Of a DNA stretch of 64,000 nt, positions 53,377 to 62,243 are shown one piece after another (the first letter of the stretch is position 1; each line of letters begins with the position of its first letter). A program made the translations under genes and the position numbers. The DNA lies in assembly GCF_039536745.1 (NCBI RefSeq), contig NZ_BAAAZE010000005.1, positions 434,001 through 498,000 of the forward strand, in the 5' to 3' direction. The notes below the pieces were generated by a model. It was not told the DNA's origin. It made no database searches and saw only the letters and a list, made by a program, of their open reading frames with translations. This stretch comes from Actimicrobium antarcticum (GTDB lineage: Bacteria > Pseudomonadota > Gammaproteobacteria > Burkholderiales > Burkholderiaceae_D).

Positions 53377-53940
53377 TCACTTGACCGACATGCGGATCTC
53401 GTTTTTTACCCGCGATATGCGCGATCGCACGGTACCTATTGGGATATTCATCATGATAGCGGCGTCGGCGTAACTGGCTTCGTGTTCCAGAACGACTTCA
53501 TACGTTTCCCTGATGCGCTGAGGGAGTTTGTCCAGCAGGCGTGAGACACGGTCGGCCAGTTGTTGATGTTCAACGACCTCCGCCGGGTCATTGGAAAAGT
53601 CGATGACGTCGTCAAGCAAGCTTTCATCGGCATGGCGTGCGGCAGCAGCATAACTGCGGCGAACATGATTGCGTGCCAGATTCTGTGCAATGCCGAATAG
53701 CCAGGTGGAGGGTAGCGATCCACCGTGGTATCGATCTGCACAACGTATTGTTTCGACGAAGGTGTTTTGCACCACGTCCATCGCATCATCGATGTTACGC
53801 ACGTAACGTTGCGTGAAGCGTAATAAAAAAACGTAATGCTGTCTGAATAACATGTCTGGATTGATCACCTGCCGGCTGACAGTGAGTTCGGCAGGTGGTA
53901 ATTCATCGGTTGCCTGCGGGCATTCTGATAACGTCTCCAT
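53377..53940 (-). CDS. ECF RNA polymerase sigma factor 2
   Basis: 187 residues from ATG 53940 (an ACGGAGA site lies just upstream; a longer frame to 53994 has no such site). Region 2 is LLFRFTQRYVRNIDDAMDVVQNTFVE-like, region 4 LPQRIRETYEVVLEHEASYADAAIMMNIPIGTVRSRISRVKNEI. Same length and roughly 60% identical to the other sigma factor by eye. The pair is a tandem duplication. Confidence 0.9.
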   Translation of the reverse strand: METLSECPQATDELPPAELTVSRQVINPDMLFRQHYVFLLRFTQRYVRNIDDAMDVVQNTFVETIRCADRYHGGSLPSTWLFGIAQNLARNHVRRSYAAAARHADESLLDDVIDFSNDPAEVVEHQQLADRVSRLLDKLPQRIRETYEVVLEHEASYADAAIMMNIPIGTVRSRISRVKNEIRMSVK

Positions 53941-54141
53941 TGCCATCTCCGTGTTTTTTTTAACCGAAAAAGTATCCACAGGAAAACATTGCAACAGACG
54001 TGCCCGGCATTCTTCCTCGCTATGTTGATAAGAAGAAAGGATTTTTTATCAGACGGTTTTTCGGTTTGGTGAATCCATCCAAAAATGACCGCATCCACTA
54101 TGGAAAATCTCTATTTCTGAAACGGAACTATCCATCTGAAA
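53941..54141 (+). promoter_or_regulatory. Divergent region between sigma factor 2 and the secretion cluster
   Basis: Contains AAGAAAGGA (54033-54041) and CATCCAAAAATG (54076-54087), and CATCTGAAAATG at 54133-54144, which overlaps the start codon of the gatekeeper gene. It must hold promoters for both directions. No clear GGAACC-N16-CCACnnA hrp box was seen. Confidence 0.45.
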
Positions 54142-55374
54142 ATGCTACTCAACAGCATGACTCCGATTATCCAACCCGTTCGCACCCAATACGTTCCGGA
54201 CAACTCGGCGAAGAGTCCAGGCTTGCCCGCGGTGAGCAATCGCGCAACGACCGAGATGACCGAAATCGCTCAGTTCCAGCAAGAGGCCTCGGCATCAAGC
54301 CTCGCGCAGCATCAGATGCAAGTCGGTCAGCGAACACTGATCAACCGTCTTACCAATCCTCGCGACCGCAAATCAGGCGCAATATCTGGTGCCGAAACCG
54401 CAGCAACTGGTAAAGAAGGCAATGGTGTCAAAGGAGCTGGTGTTCTCGCTGCTGAGGGCATGCCGGAGTCCGATACCGTGACATCGCGTCGTGAATTCGG
54501 GCAGAAGGAGATGGATCGGTTCAATCAGTTCATGCTAGACGGCGGCCATGGACAGTCCAGGGAAGATCTGGAAGAGCTGAAAAAAAAGCATGCGGAATCC
54601 GTCAACGGTGGCATGGATGTCGCTGATGTGTTTCGCCGACAGTCGTCGACTGGAAAACGCGAACTATCCGACTTGACCGTGATCATGACCGGTTCGGAAT
54701 ATGGCAAAGGCGCGAAGACGATCGATGCTCCCGGATTGCTGGCACATATCGAAAAAAACCATGCCCCCAAGGACGTGGATACAGCGCTGGCCGATTTACA
54801 GAAGCTTGTCGGCGCCGAAGCGCGCAAGCGCGTGCCCGATGGGCCGGGGCCCGAGAGTCATCGCAGTTTTACGTTGTGTGCGGCGTTTCATCAGATGGTC
54901 TCCAGTCGCGCGATTGCGTCTGACATGTGTAGCCGGATTTCAGCTCTTGGTGTCCCGCCGCGTACCACCGCCGCTGAGGCGGGACGACTCTTGTTGAAAG
55001 CACCAACACTCGATGATCGTACCGCCGCACCTTTGGTGAACAGGGTGGCCAATATGGACGCGCTTTCCACAACCGACAAAGCCGCAGTTTGCCGAGTAGT
55101 GCGCACCGCTGTAGCTGACCTTCCGACGACCTTGTGGCCACTTGATGGGCTACCGCAACGGCAGAATCTGCTGAACAAATTTGATGAAATGTCGATGACG
55201 GAACACCCGTCACCTCATCCGTTTCAGTCGGCGTTTCCGCGCAGGGAGCAGACCCAACGCGCTCGCATCATGAACAAGGCGATGCTCGGTCAACGCCCAC
55301 GTGTTTCAAACCCGCTCCCGTTGGACTCTGACGACGCATCCGAAGATCAAAACTCGTCCTTAATGAGGAAATAA
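54142..55374 (+). CDS. Probable type III secretion gatekeeper, SctW (YopN/HrpJ)-like
   Basis: 410 residues. The first 110 residues are Ser/Thr/Ala/Gly-rich and probably flexible, as expected for a secreted N-terminus; the rest is largely helical (EFGQKEMDRFNQFMLDGG, HAPKDVDTALADLQKLVG, CRVVRTAVADLPTTLWPLDGL). The gatekeeper controls the switch to effector export. The assignment rests on position directly before the small genes and sctV, plus size and fold, not on a decisive motif. An ATG at 54157 is an alternative start. Confidence 0.55.
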   Translation: MLLNSMTPIIQPVRTQYVPDNSAKSPGLPAVSNRATTEMTEIAQFQQEASASSLAQHQMQVGQRTLINRLTNPRDRKSGAISGAETAATGKEGNGVKGAGVLAAEGMPESDTVTSRREFGQKEMDRFNQFMLDGGHGQSREDLEELKKKHAESVNGGMDVADVFRRQSSTGKRELSDLTVIMTGSEYGKGAKTIDAPGLLAHIEKNHAPKDVDTALADLQKLVGAEARKRVPDGPGPESHRSFTLCAAFHQMVSSRAIASDMCSRISALGVPPRTTAAEAGRLLLKAPTLDDRTAAPLVNRVANMDALSTTDKAAVCRVVRTAVADLPTTLWPLDGLPQRQNLLNKFDEMSMTEHPSPHPFQSAFPRREQTQRARIMNKAMLGQRPRVSNPLPLDSDDASEDQNSSLMRK

Positions 55375-55742
55375 TGATAGATCCGTCAGGGCAGTCATCC
55401 GGGCTTGAACAAATTGCCATCGATCTCGCTGCGGCTGCGGTGGAAGCAGGCGCGGTGGCCAGGCAGTCGCTGGGAGCGGGCATGGGCATGTTTGCCTATC
55501 CGGGTGAGGGATGTCTGATAGTTGGAATTGGTTACCAGCGCGATGCATTGAAGCCGGACACGATCATTAACGTACTCAGGCGGCGTGATCAGGTACCGGA
55601 TCGCTTTGCCGCATGGTTGCCGGCGCAGTTTGCCAACGGCAGCTTCTATGTGTTGCGACGCCTGCCGTACTTCGGACACGGTCCGGCGCACATGCCGTCG
55701 GAGAACGATCTGGACAACGCGCTCGCGTTGCTGGTGCCATGA
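55374..55742 (+). CDS. Small type III secretion protein, possibly a SycN-like chaperone
   Basis: 122 residues, begins with a one-base overlap with the gatekeeper gene and overlaps the next gene by four bases (ATGA). No signal or membrane segment. The size, the position after the gatekeeper and an alternating hydrophobic ending (ENDLDNALALLVP) fit a SycN-type chaperone; homology is not evident by eye. Confidence 0.4.
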   Translation: MIDPSGQSSGLEQIAIDLAAAAVEAGAVARQSLGAGMGMFAYPGEGCLIVGIGYQRDALKPDTIINVLRRRDQVPDRFAAWLPAQFANGSFYVLRRLPYFGHGPAHMPSENDLDNALALLVP

Positions 55743-56173
55743 CAACGATTGTCCGCACAGGCGGACCTGGCAGCGGGCAACCAATCAACGTCGAAGGCGG
55801 CGAAATCCATCCGGTCGGGTTGCCGACACCAATAGCGAATGTATCAGTCTCCCTTCTGGAAGCGCGCGAAGCCGCCGCCTCGGTGCATGTCACGACACGT
55901 GAGACGCAAAGTGCGATCGCACCGTTGACCACCTTGCTGGGCCTGGCGCTGACAGCCGGTAGTCCGGCATGGCGTGGTGATCCGATTCCAAAAATGCGGG
56001 CGTTACAGAAAAAATTGCTGGAACGCGGCATGCAGGTAGAAGGCGAAGAGCGGGATCATGCACTAGCGGCAATCTCGGTCGTGGAAAAAAATATCCAGTT
56101 GCGCCTGCGGTTGCATCAACTGCACATGTCCGATTTGCAATTAACCGGTAGCGGGGAGGGTGGAAAGTCATGA
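55739..56173 (+). CDS. Probable SctX-like export apparatus protein
   Basis: 144 residues from ATG 55739. The N-terminal GGEIHPVGLPTPIANVSVSLLEA is followed by helices (MRALQKKLLERGMQVEG and ISVVEKNIQLRLRLHQLHM). YscX of the Ysc system is an early-secreted protein acting with YscY and YscV. Placed between the chaperone-like gene and a TPR-like gene ahead of sctV, exactly the sctX position. The assignment is by context. Confidence 0.5.
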   Translation: MTTIVRTGGPGSGQPINVEGGEIHPVGLPTPIANVSVSLLEAREAAASVHVTTRETQSAIAPLTTLLGLALTAGSPAWRGDPIPKMRALQKKLLERGMQVEGEERDHALAAISVVEKNIQLRLRLHQLHMSDLQLTGSGEGGKS

Positions 56174-56496
56174 TGAAACGAAAAAGAACAGCTCCACCAT
56201 CGATCGAACAAACTCTGGCGATTGGCTTGATCTGGGGCCATCTGAATACCCGTCAGCTGACAGATGCCTATCAACTGGCGCGCGGTTGCGGGGCCTTGTG
56301 GCCAGACGATCAGCGCTTTGCATTGATGGCTGCGTATGCCGCCGTGGAGTTGGCAGAACCGCTGGACGCCGCCATGGTGCAGGCCATGCAAAGCACCGGT
56401 CACGAGGCATGGACTAATCTGATTTGGCGTCGTGCGTATTCGCCTGACGATGACGACAGTTTGGTTAGTGGTAACGCGGTCGGTGCACATGAATAA
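56170..56496 (+). CDS. Probable SctY-like chaperone (TPR-like)
   Basis: 108 residues with a TPR-like helical repeat (LAIGLIWGHLNTRQLTDAYQLARGCGALWPDDQRFALMAAYAAVELAE). It starts by an ATGA overlap and its end overlaps the sctV start. YscY is a TPR-type chaperone of YscX. The context and fold fit; sequence identity would be low. Confidence 0.55.
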   Translation: MMKRKRTAPPSIEQTLAIGLIWGHLNTRQLTDAYQLARGCGALWPDDQRFALMAAYAAVELAEPLDAAMVQAMQSTGHEAWTNLIWRRAYSPDDDDSLVSGNAVGAHE

Positions 56497-58585
56497 TCTC
56501 GTACTTGCCCTTAACGCGTTTGCGGCGCGGGCGGCCAAGCGGGCCGAGCTGTTTGCAGCTGCGCTGATCATGTCGATCGTGTTCATGCTGGTGCTACCGA
56601 TGCCGATCTGGTTGCTCGACATCCTGATCGCGATCAATTTATGTGTGGCTGGTCTGATGGTCGTGGTCTCGATGTACATGGAAGGGCCGACGGCTTTCTC
56701 TACCTTTCCTGCCGTCTTGCTGTTGACCACACTATTCCGTCTGGCATTGGAAGTGGCAACCACCCGCCAGATTCTGCTGGAAGGCACTGCCGGACACATC
56801 GTCGAGACCTTCGGTAACTTTGTGGTCGGCGGCAATCTGGTGGTGGGGCTGGTGGTGTTCCTGATCCTGACGGTGGTGCAATTCATCGTGATTACCAAAG
56901 GCTCCGAGCGGGTCTCGGAAGTGGCGGCGCGCTTTACGCTGGACGCGATGCCAGGCAAGCAAATGTCGATTGACAGTGATTTGCGCGCGGGTTTTTTGAC
57001 CGCCGATGACGCACGGCGCAAGCGTGCCGAACTGGCCAAGGAAAGCCAGTTGCACGGTGCGATGGACGGTGCGATGAAATTCGTCAAGGGCGACGCGATC
57101 GCGGGTATTTTTATTGTCATGGTGAACCTGATCGGCGGGATTTCGATTGGTATTTTTCAGCGTGGCATGACCGTTGGCGAAGCCAGCAAACTGTATTCGA
57201 TCCTCAGCATTGGCGATGCCCTGATTGCCCAGATCCCGGCTCTGTTGATCTCGCTGACAGCCGGCATGATCACCACCCGGGTGTCCGATGACAATCGCGA
57301 ACACGATTCAGGTGGCAAGAGCAATATCGGCCAGGACATCGTGAAAGAAATGTTCGCCGAGCCCAAGGCGCTGGTAACGGCCAGCGTCATCATGGTGTTG
57401 TTCGGCATGATTCCCGGCATGCCAACGCTGATTTTCCTGACGCTTGCGTTGCTGCTGTGCGCCGGCGGGATGCTGGCCATCCTCAAGCCGAAAGCAGAAG
57501 CCGCGAAGAAGCGTGAAGCCGAAATGAGCAAGGTCGTCGGCAAGCCAAGAATTGTGGACTTGACGACCTTCGAGTCAACCAAACCATTTATCTTGCGCAT
57601 GCCGAAAAGCATGGAAGGCACACCCGAGGCCGAATCGATTTCGGATGCCGTTCGGATCATGCGCAATACCGTCATGGGCACGCGTGGAATTCCGGACATG
57701 CACACCATCGATTTTGAGTACCGCGACAACATGCCGGCCGGGCGGATTCATTTTCTGATGGCGGAAGTGCCGCTGGTCGATGTCGAAATGCGCCTCGGCT
57801 GGGGTGCAACGATCGAGTCATCGGAGCGCCTCGCCGAGCTTGGATTCGAGGCGACGGATGATGGCGTGGCGGGAACGCGGCGCCACCGCACCTGGGTCAG
57901 GGTTCCCGCTGGAGATGCGCTGGGCACGGCTGGCGTGGTGTATCAAACCTGGGAAACCGTGCTGGCAGCCGATATCGAAGTCGAGATGATGCGCAACTGC
58001 CAGATGTTCATGGGGGTGCACGAGGTCAATCGCTTCATGCGCTTTGCCGATCGGCGCTTCCCCGAATTGGGGAAAGAGCTGGCTCGCAGCGTGACACTGC
58101 CGCGCTTGACCGAGGTCATGCAACGCCTTGCCCGCGAAGGCGTCTCACTGCGCAATGCGCGACTGATCCTGGAGACGATCCTGGACTGGTCGACCAAAGA
58201 ACGTGATCCCGACATCCTTGCCGATTATGTACGCCTGGCGCTCAAACGCCAGCTGTGTCACGAGGTGGCACGCGATGGCCTGATCGAAGTCATTCTGATG
58301 TCGCCAGAAATGGAAGACCTGTTGCGCGGCGCCGTGCGGCAAACCAGCCAGGGCAGTTACCTCGAACTGGAGGTCGAAACCGAGCAAGCGATCCTGGACC
58401 GGCTGGGAGAACTCATCGGTACGGGCGGCACCGCAGCGGCCCCACCCGTATTGGTCACTGCGGCAGATATCCGGCGCTCGGTGCGCAAGCTGATCGAGGA
58501 AGAGTTTTTCTCGGTACCGGTATTTTCCTTCTCGGAGCTCACGCAACACGCGCGCGTCCAGCCGCTGGGAATGATCGAGTTGTAA
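56489..58585 (+). CDS. sctV: Type III secretion export gate protein SctV (HrcV/YscV)
   Basis: 698 residues. About eight membrane segments in residues 1-330 (ADLFAAALIMSIVFMLVLPMPIWLLDILIAINL-like) and FHIPEP-family block DAMPGKQMSIDSDLRAGFLTADDARRKRAELAKESQLHGAMDGAMKFVKGDAIAGI. The long cytoplasmic C-terminal domain forms the nonameric ring that receives substrates. ATG 56489 is chosen for similarity and overlap with the previous stop. Standard length. Confidence 0.93.
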   Translation: MNNLVLALNAFAARAAKRAELFAAALIMSIVFMLVLPMPIWLLDILIAINLCVAGLMVVVSMYMEGPTAFSTFPAVLLLTTLFRLALEVATTRQILLEGTAGHIVETFGNFVVGGNLVVGLVVFLILTVVQFIVITKGSERVSEVAARFTLDAMPGKQMSIDSDLRAGFLTADDARRKRAELAKESQLHGAMDGAMKFVKGDAIAGIFIVMVNLIGGISIGIFQRGMTVGEASKLYSILSIGDALIAQIPALLISLTAGMITTRVSDDNREHDSGGKSNIGQDIVKEMFAEPKALVTASVIMVLFGMIPGMPTLIFLTLALLLCAGGMLAILKPKAEAAKKREAEMSKVVGKPRIVDLTTFESTKPFILRMPKSMEGTPEAESISDAVRIMRNTVMGTRGIPDMHTIDFEYRDNMPAGRIHFLMAEVPLVDVEMRLGWGATIESSERLAELGFEATDDGVAGTRRHRTWVRVPAGDALGTAGVVYQTWETVLAADIEVEMMRNCQMFMGVHEVNRFMRFADRRFPELGKELARSVTLPRLTEVMQRLAREGVSLRNARLILETILDWSTKERDPDILADYVRLALKRQLCHEVARDGLIEVILMSPEMEDLLRGAVRQTSQGSYLELEVETEQAILDRLGELIGTGGTAAAPPVLVTAADIRRSVRKLIEEEFFSVPVFSFSELTQHARVQPLGMIEL

Positions 58586-58648
58586 AAGGAACCATCACTT
58601 CCATGGTGTCACTTATTAATAAGAAAACATCATGGTGAGGAAACGATC

Positions 58649-59779
58649 ATGGACAATGAACTGCGCATCCTCAATGGCCTGCATCGTGGCGCAACATTGC
58701 CACTGGACGGTTCTACGCTCCTGTTGGGCGCGCACGAAGACGCCGATGTCGTGATGGTCGATCCCGGTATCCTCCCGCATCACGCCAGTTTGCAGTACAG
58801 CGACGGTAGCTGGATGCTGAGTCCGGATGCCGGTCCGGTCTTCAGTGCCGATATGGCAGAACCGCAAGCGCTGATCGACCTCTCGACCGGTAGTTTTTTT
58901 CGCATTGGTGAAACGTGGCTGGTCATTTCCGATCCCCATGCGCCGTGGCAAACGATGCCCGCAATACCATTGCCGGAGACGACAGTCGATGCGCTGGACG
59001 CAGCGCATGACGTTACCGATCCTGAGGAAGTTGTGCCAATGGACAGCGCGTTCAATGGCGACGCCGAAGACTTGTACGACGCCGTGCAGGATGCCGAACA
59101 ATTTCCACAACGCGTCTCTGATCCCCTCGAAGTGCCTTCCGTGGAAACCGTTCCCGTGCGCACCTCGTACATTGCCAGAAGTTGGCGCAACTGGATGATG
59201 GTCCCCGCCGGCTTGCTGGTGGCGTTGTCAGCGGTTGCAGCTTACGGCTATTCGGCCAAGCCTTCGATACCGTCGCTGCATGGTGCGTTGCGCCTGTCAG
59301 CCAATATCAGCATGCCGCCGGACCGATCGCTTCCCGGTGCAGAGCGCATGGAGAAAGGCGCAGAGATCGTCAAAGTGGTGTTGCCAGCGCGGTTATCACC
59401 GGACGAGTTGCGGTCGGCATTTCGCAAACGCATGAAAGATGCTGATCTGCTCAAGCAATTTGACCTCGATCTGACTGACGAGGGCTGGTCGATGCGCGCC
59501 CATCTGGACGATGCTGAAAGTGCCCGCTTCGAGCGCATTCTGAAAGCCTTCGTGGCCGAGCACAAGATCAGCTTTCCGATCAGTGCCAAGGTCGGCAGCG
59601 CCGAATCGATGTTGCCATTCAAGATACGGCAGGTCGTCAGCGGTACCAACGCCGGCATCGTCACCGGCACCGGTGAGCGGTTCTATGTGGGTGACGAATT
59701 CCAGGGAGTACGGCTGGTATCGGTCGTCGAAAATCGGCTGACGTTCATGGGCAAACGCAAGATCGAGGTGGTTTGGTGA
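58649..59779 (+). CDS. sctD: Type III secretion inner-membrane ring protein SctD (HrpQ/YscD)
   Basis: 376 residues. Residues 1-95 form a FHA-like domain (LRILNGLHRGATLPLDG), a single membrane helix lies at about 183-201 (WMMVPAGLLVALSAVAAYG) and the rest is periplasmic ring-building domain. A GAGGAA site precedes the ATG. The layout (cytoplasmic FHA, one membrane helix, periplasmic repeats) is that of SctD. Overlaps sctN by GTGA. Confidence 0.8.
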   Translation: MDNELRILNGLHRGATLPLDGSTLLLGAHEDADVVMVDPGILPHHASLQYSDGSWMLSPDAGPVFSADMAEPQALIDLSTGSFFRIGETWLVISDPHAPWQTMPAIPLPETTVDALDAAHDVTDPEEVVPMDSAFNGDAEDLYDAVQDAEQFPQRVSDPLEVPSVETVPVRTSYIARSWRNWMMVPAGLLVALSAVAAYGYSAKPSIPSLHGALRLSANISMPPDRSLPGAERMEKGAEIVKVVLPARLSPDELRSAFRKRMKDADLLKQFDLDLTDEGWSMRAHLDDAESARFERILKAFVAEHKISFPISAKVGSAESMLPFKIRQVVSGTNAGIVTGTGERFYVGDEFQGVRLVSVVENRLTFMGKRKIEVVW

Positions 59780-61155
59780 CCACTCTGGCACCAGTCGAAC
59801 TGGCTACGATGGAGCAGGCGCTCGCTGGCATCAGCGAGCGCAGCATCGGCTGGCTCGCCGGCTTGCCTGCCAAGCCGGGCTTCACCAGTTGCGGCAAGGT
59901 GGCCCGGGTGCTGGGCACCGTCATCGAAGCCCATATGCCACCGGTACAAATCGGAGAGCTGTGCAGTCTGGTCAATCCCGGTTCGGATGTCGCGCTGCTG
60001 GCTGAAGTGGTGGGCTTCAATAATCATGCTGCCTTGCTGTCGGCGCTCAGTCCGCTCGAAGGCGTATCGAACCGCACCCGTATTACGCCGTTGCGCTGCA
60101 GTCATTCGATCGAAGTCGGCGAACACATGCTGGGATGCGTGCTCGATGGCTTTGGCCGCATGCAATTTCGTACCGCCATCATGCCGCCGGAACAACCGGG
60201 CTGGCGGGTAACGGTGCCGGTGATCCGCGATGCGCCCAAAGCCACCGACCGGCCGCGCATTGCGACTATTCTGCCCACGGGCGTGCGGGCGATCGACGGC
60301 ATGCTGACCATGGGGCGCGGCCAGCGCATTGGCGTGTTTGCCGGTCCCGGTTGCGGCAAGACTACGCTGATGGCATCGATTGCCCGTGGCTGCGCCGCCG
60401 ACGTCATCATTTTCGGACTGATCGGTGAGCGCGGCCGCGAGCTCAATGAATTCCTGCAGCATGAACTGGACGACGAGCTGGTGCGCAAGACCATTATCGT
60501 CTGCGCAACTTCCGACCGAACTTCGATGGAACGCTCGCGTGCGGCATTCAGTGCAACGGCAATCGCCGAGGCATTCCGCGCGCGCGGCAAGAATGTCCTG
60601 TTGCTGATCGACTCGTTGACCCGTTTTGCACGGGCCCAGCGCGAGATCGGCCTGGCCGCCGGTGAACCACCGGCGCGCGGCGGATTTACGCCGTCGGTCT
60701 ACACCATGCTGCCACGGCTGATCGAGCGCGCTGGCAGCACGCAGGAAGGATCAATCACGGCAATGTACACCGTGCTCGTCGATGGCGAAACCACCTCCGA
60801 CCCGATCGGCGATGAAGCCCGCTCGCTGCTGGACGGACATATCGTGTTGACCAAAAAGCTGGCGGAACAAGGCCATTACCCGGCCATTGATGTCCTCGCC
60901 AGCATCAGTCGCGTGATGAGCAACGTTGCCACGACGGAGCAGCGCAAGGCCGCCTCGCGCTTTCGCGAACTGATGGCGCGGTACGACGAAATGGAGTTGC
61001 TGATTCGCCTGGGCGAGTACAAGCAAGGCGGTGATCCGGTGGCCGATGCCGCTGTCAGGTTACGTCCCGAACAATTGCAATTCTTGCGTCAGGACACCCG
61101 TCATCTGACGCCCTACGACCAGATGCTGCAGCAACTCAAGGCGCTCGCCGAGTGA
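59776..61155 (+). CDS. sctN: Type III secretion ATPase SctN (HrcN/YscN)
   Basis: 459 residues. Walker A is GPGCGKT at about 190-196, Walker B is LLLIDSLTRFARAQREIGL, and PARGGFTPSVYTMLPRLIERAG is the ATPase signature of the FliI/SctN group. It unfolds substrates and strips chaperones at the export gate. Start is GTG at 59776, sharing GTGA with the sctD stop. Confidence 0.95.
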   Translation: MTTLAPVELATMEQALAGISERSIGWLAGLPAKPGFTSCGKVARVLGTVIEAHMPPVQIGELCSLVNPGSDVALLAEVVGFNNHAALLSALSPLEGVSNRTRITPLRCSHSIEVGEHMLGCVLDGFGRMQFRTAIMPPEQPGWRVTVPVIRDAPKATDRPRIATILPTGVRAIDGMLTMGRGQRIGVFAGPGCGKTTLMASIARGCAADVIIFGLIGERGRELNEFLQHELDDELVRKTIIVCATSDRTSMERSRAAFSATAIAEAFRARGKNVLLLIDSLTRFARAQREIGLAAGEPPARGGFTPSVYTMLPRLIERAGSTQEGSITAMYTVLVDGETTSDPIGDEARSLLDGHIVLTKKLAEQGHYPAIDVLASISRVMSNVATTEQRKAASRFRELMARYDEMELLIRLGEYKQGGDPVADAAVRLRPEQLQFLRQDTRHLTPYDQMLQQLKALAE

Positions 61156-61652
61156 GCGTCGATGACGCCATCGACCTGTTTGCACTGACGTCGCCACGAC
61201 GTGAACCGGTCGATGTTGCCGAGCCAAAGCGCCAGGACAAAAGTCTGCTGAAACTGATCGGCGTCCATAAACGGCGACTCGAATGGATGGAGTGGCAATG
61301 CCGGCAAGCGCTTGTCGACTGGCGTGAGCGTCGTCATGTCGTCACGCAGATCAAGCAGGAATGGCGCGACGCGAAGCAGCATGCCACGGATTTCTGGGCC
61401 GGGGCGCGTGCCGAATTTTTCAGGATGGAGATCTCCAGCGGAAAATTTCGTACCGCAAAAGGTGCCTACGAGCGCAAGAAACTCGATGCCGAAAAAGTTC
61501 ATGTGCGCGCCCGTGAAGCAGCAAATGAAGCCCGCCAGGCCGGACGGACGTATTTCGTGGCCAAGCAGGAACTGCGCGCGGGCCACCTGCGCAGCGAGAA
61601 GCTCGACATTCTCCAAAAAATCATCCATGAGAAAAATAACCCTGTGGAGTAA
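61152..61652 (+). CDS. sctO: Type III secretion stalk protein SctO (HrpO/YscO-like)
   Basis: 166 residues, almost wholly helical and charged, rich in Arg, Lys, Glu and Ala, as for the FliJ/YscO coiled-coil stalk that links the ATPase to the export gate. GTG start at 61152 shares GTGA with the sctN stop. The position after sctN supports the call. Confidence 0.8.
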   Translation: MSVDDAIDLFALTSPRREPVDVAEPKRQDKSLLKLIGVHKRRLEWMEWQCRQALVDWRERRHVVTQIKQEWRDAKQHATDFWAGARAEFFRMEISSGKFRTAKGAYERKKLDAEKVHVRAREAANEARQAGRTYFVAKQELRAGHLRSEKLDILQKIIHEKNNPVE

Positions 61653-61655
61653 CTG

Positions 61656-62219
61656 ATGACTCTTGCAAAGGTAGTGAGCAAGCCGGCACCGACGCCCGTT
61701 GCAAAGAGCGATCCGGTACCTGTACCCGCTCAGGATGCGTCGGCCTTTTCGGCAAAATTAAAAAAGGCAAATGCCGATCAACAGGGCAAGAACGCGCGGC
61801 AAAAACGCGATGAGCTCCGTGCAACGGCGGCCGAGGATGCCAGCGCTGCCAGGAGCGTGATCCGCGAAGGTGACGAGCTGGCCATCCGCGCTGCCAGCCA
61901 GCGCCAGCAGCAGGGCGGTGATGATGAGTCCGGGCAGTCCCTGGCCCGGATCGCCACGCAGGATCTGGCCGGCGATGTTGATGCCAGTTTTCTGGTGGAT
62001 CAATTGGCGCCACTGACTGCGAACGACGGCATGTTCGAGGTATTGATTCCCAGTGGCGCGAAGTTGTCCATTGCATTGAAGGCATCGGCAAATCGCGTCC
62101 AGATTCTGATTGGCAGCGATTCGGCGAGCCTGGGTGATCAATTAAAGCGAAAAAAAATGGAACTGGAGCAACGTTTAGGGCGACGTATAGGAAAGGATGT
62201 CGTTCTGGCTGTCCTCTAA
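61656..62219 (+). CDS. sctP: Type III secretion needle-length/substrate-switch protein SctP (HrpP-like)
   Basis: 187 residues. Pro/Ala-rich start, Gln- and Asp-rich middle and a conserved C-terminal domain (about residues 115-187: FEVLIPSGAKLSIALKASANRVQILIGS). It controls needle length and substrate specificity. It lies three bases after sctO. Confidence 0.7.
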   Translation: MTLAKVVSKPAPTPVAKSDPVPVPAQDASAFSAKLKKANADQQGKNARQKRDELRATAAEDASAARSVIREGDELAIRAASQRQQQGGDDESGQSLARIATQDLAGDVDASFLVDQLAPLTANDGMFEVLIPSGAKLSIALKASANRVQILIGSDSASLGDQLKRKKMELEQRLGRRIGKDVVLAVL

Positions 62220-62243
62220 CCGCGCTGCCTGAAAGTCATTCCC

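Noticed and set aside
53995..54141. HrpL-type hrp box upstream of the gatekeeper gene
   Set aside because: A GGAAC is seen at 54123 but no CCACnnA at the required 15-17-base spacing, and it is too close to the start.
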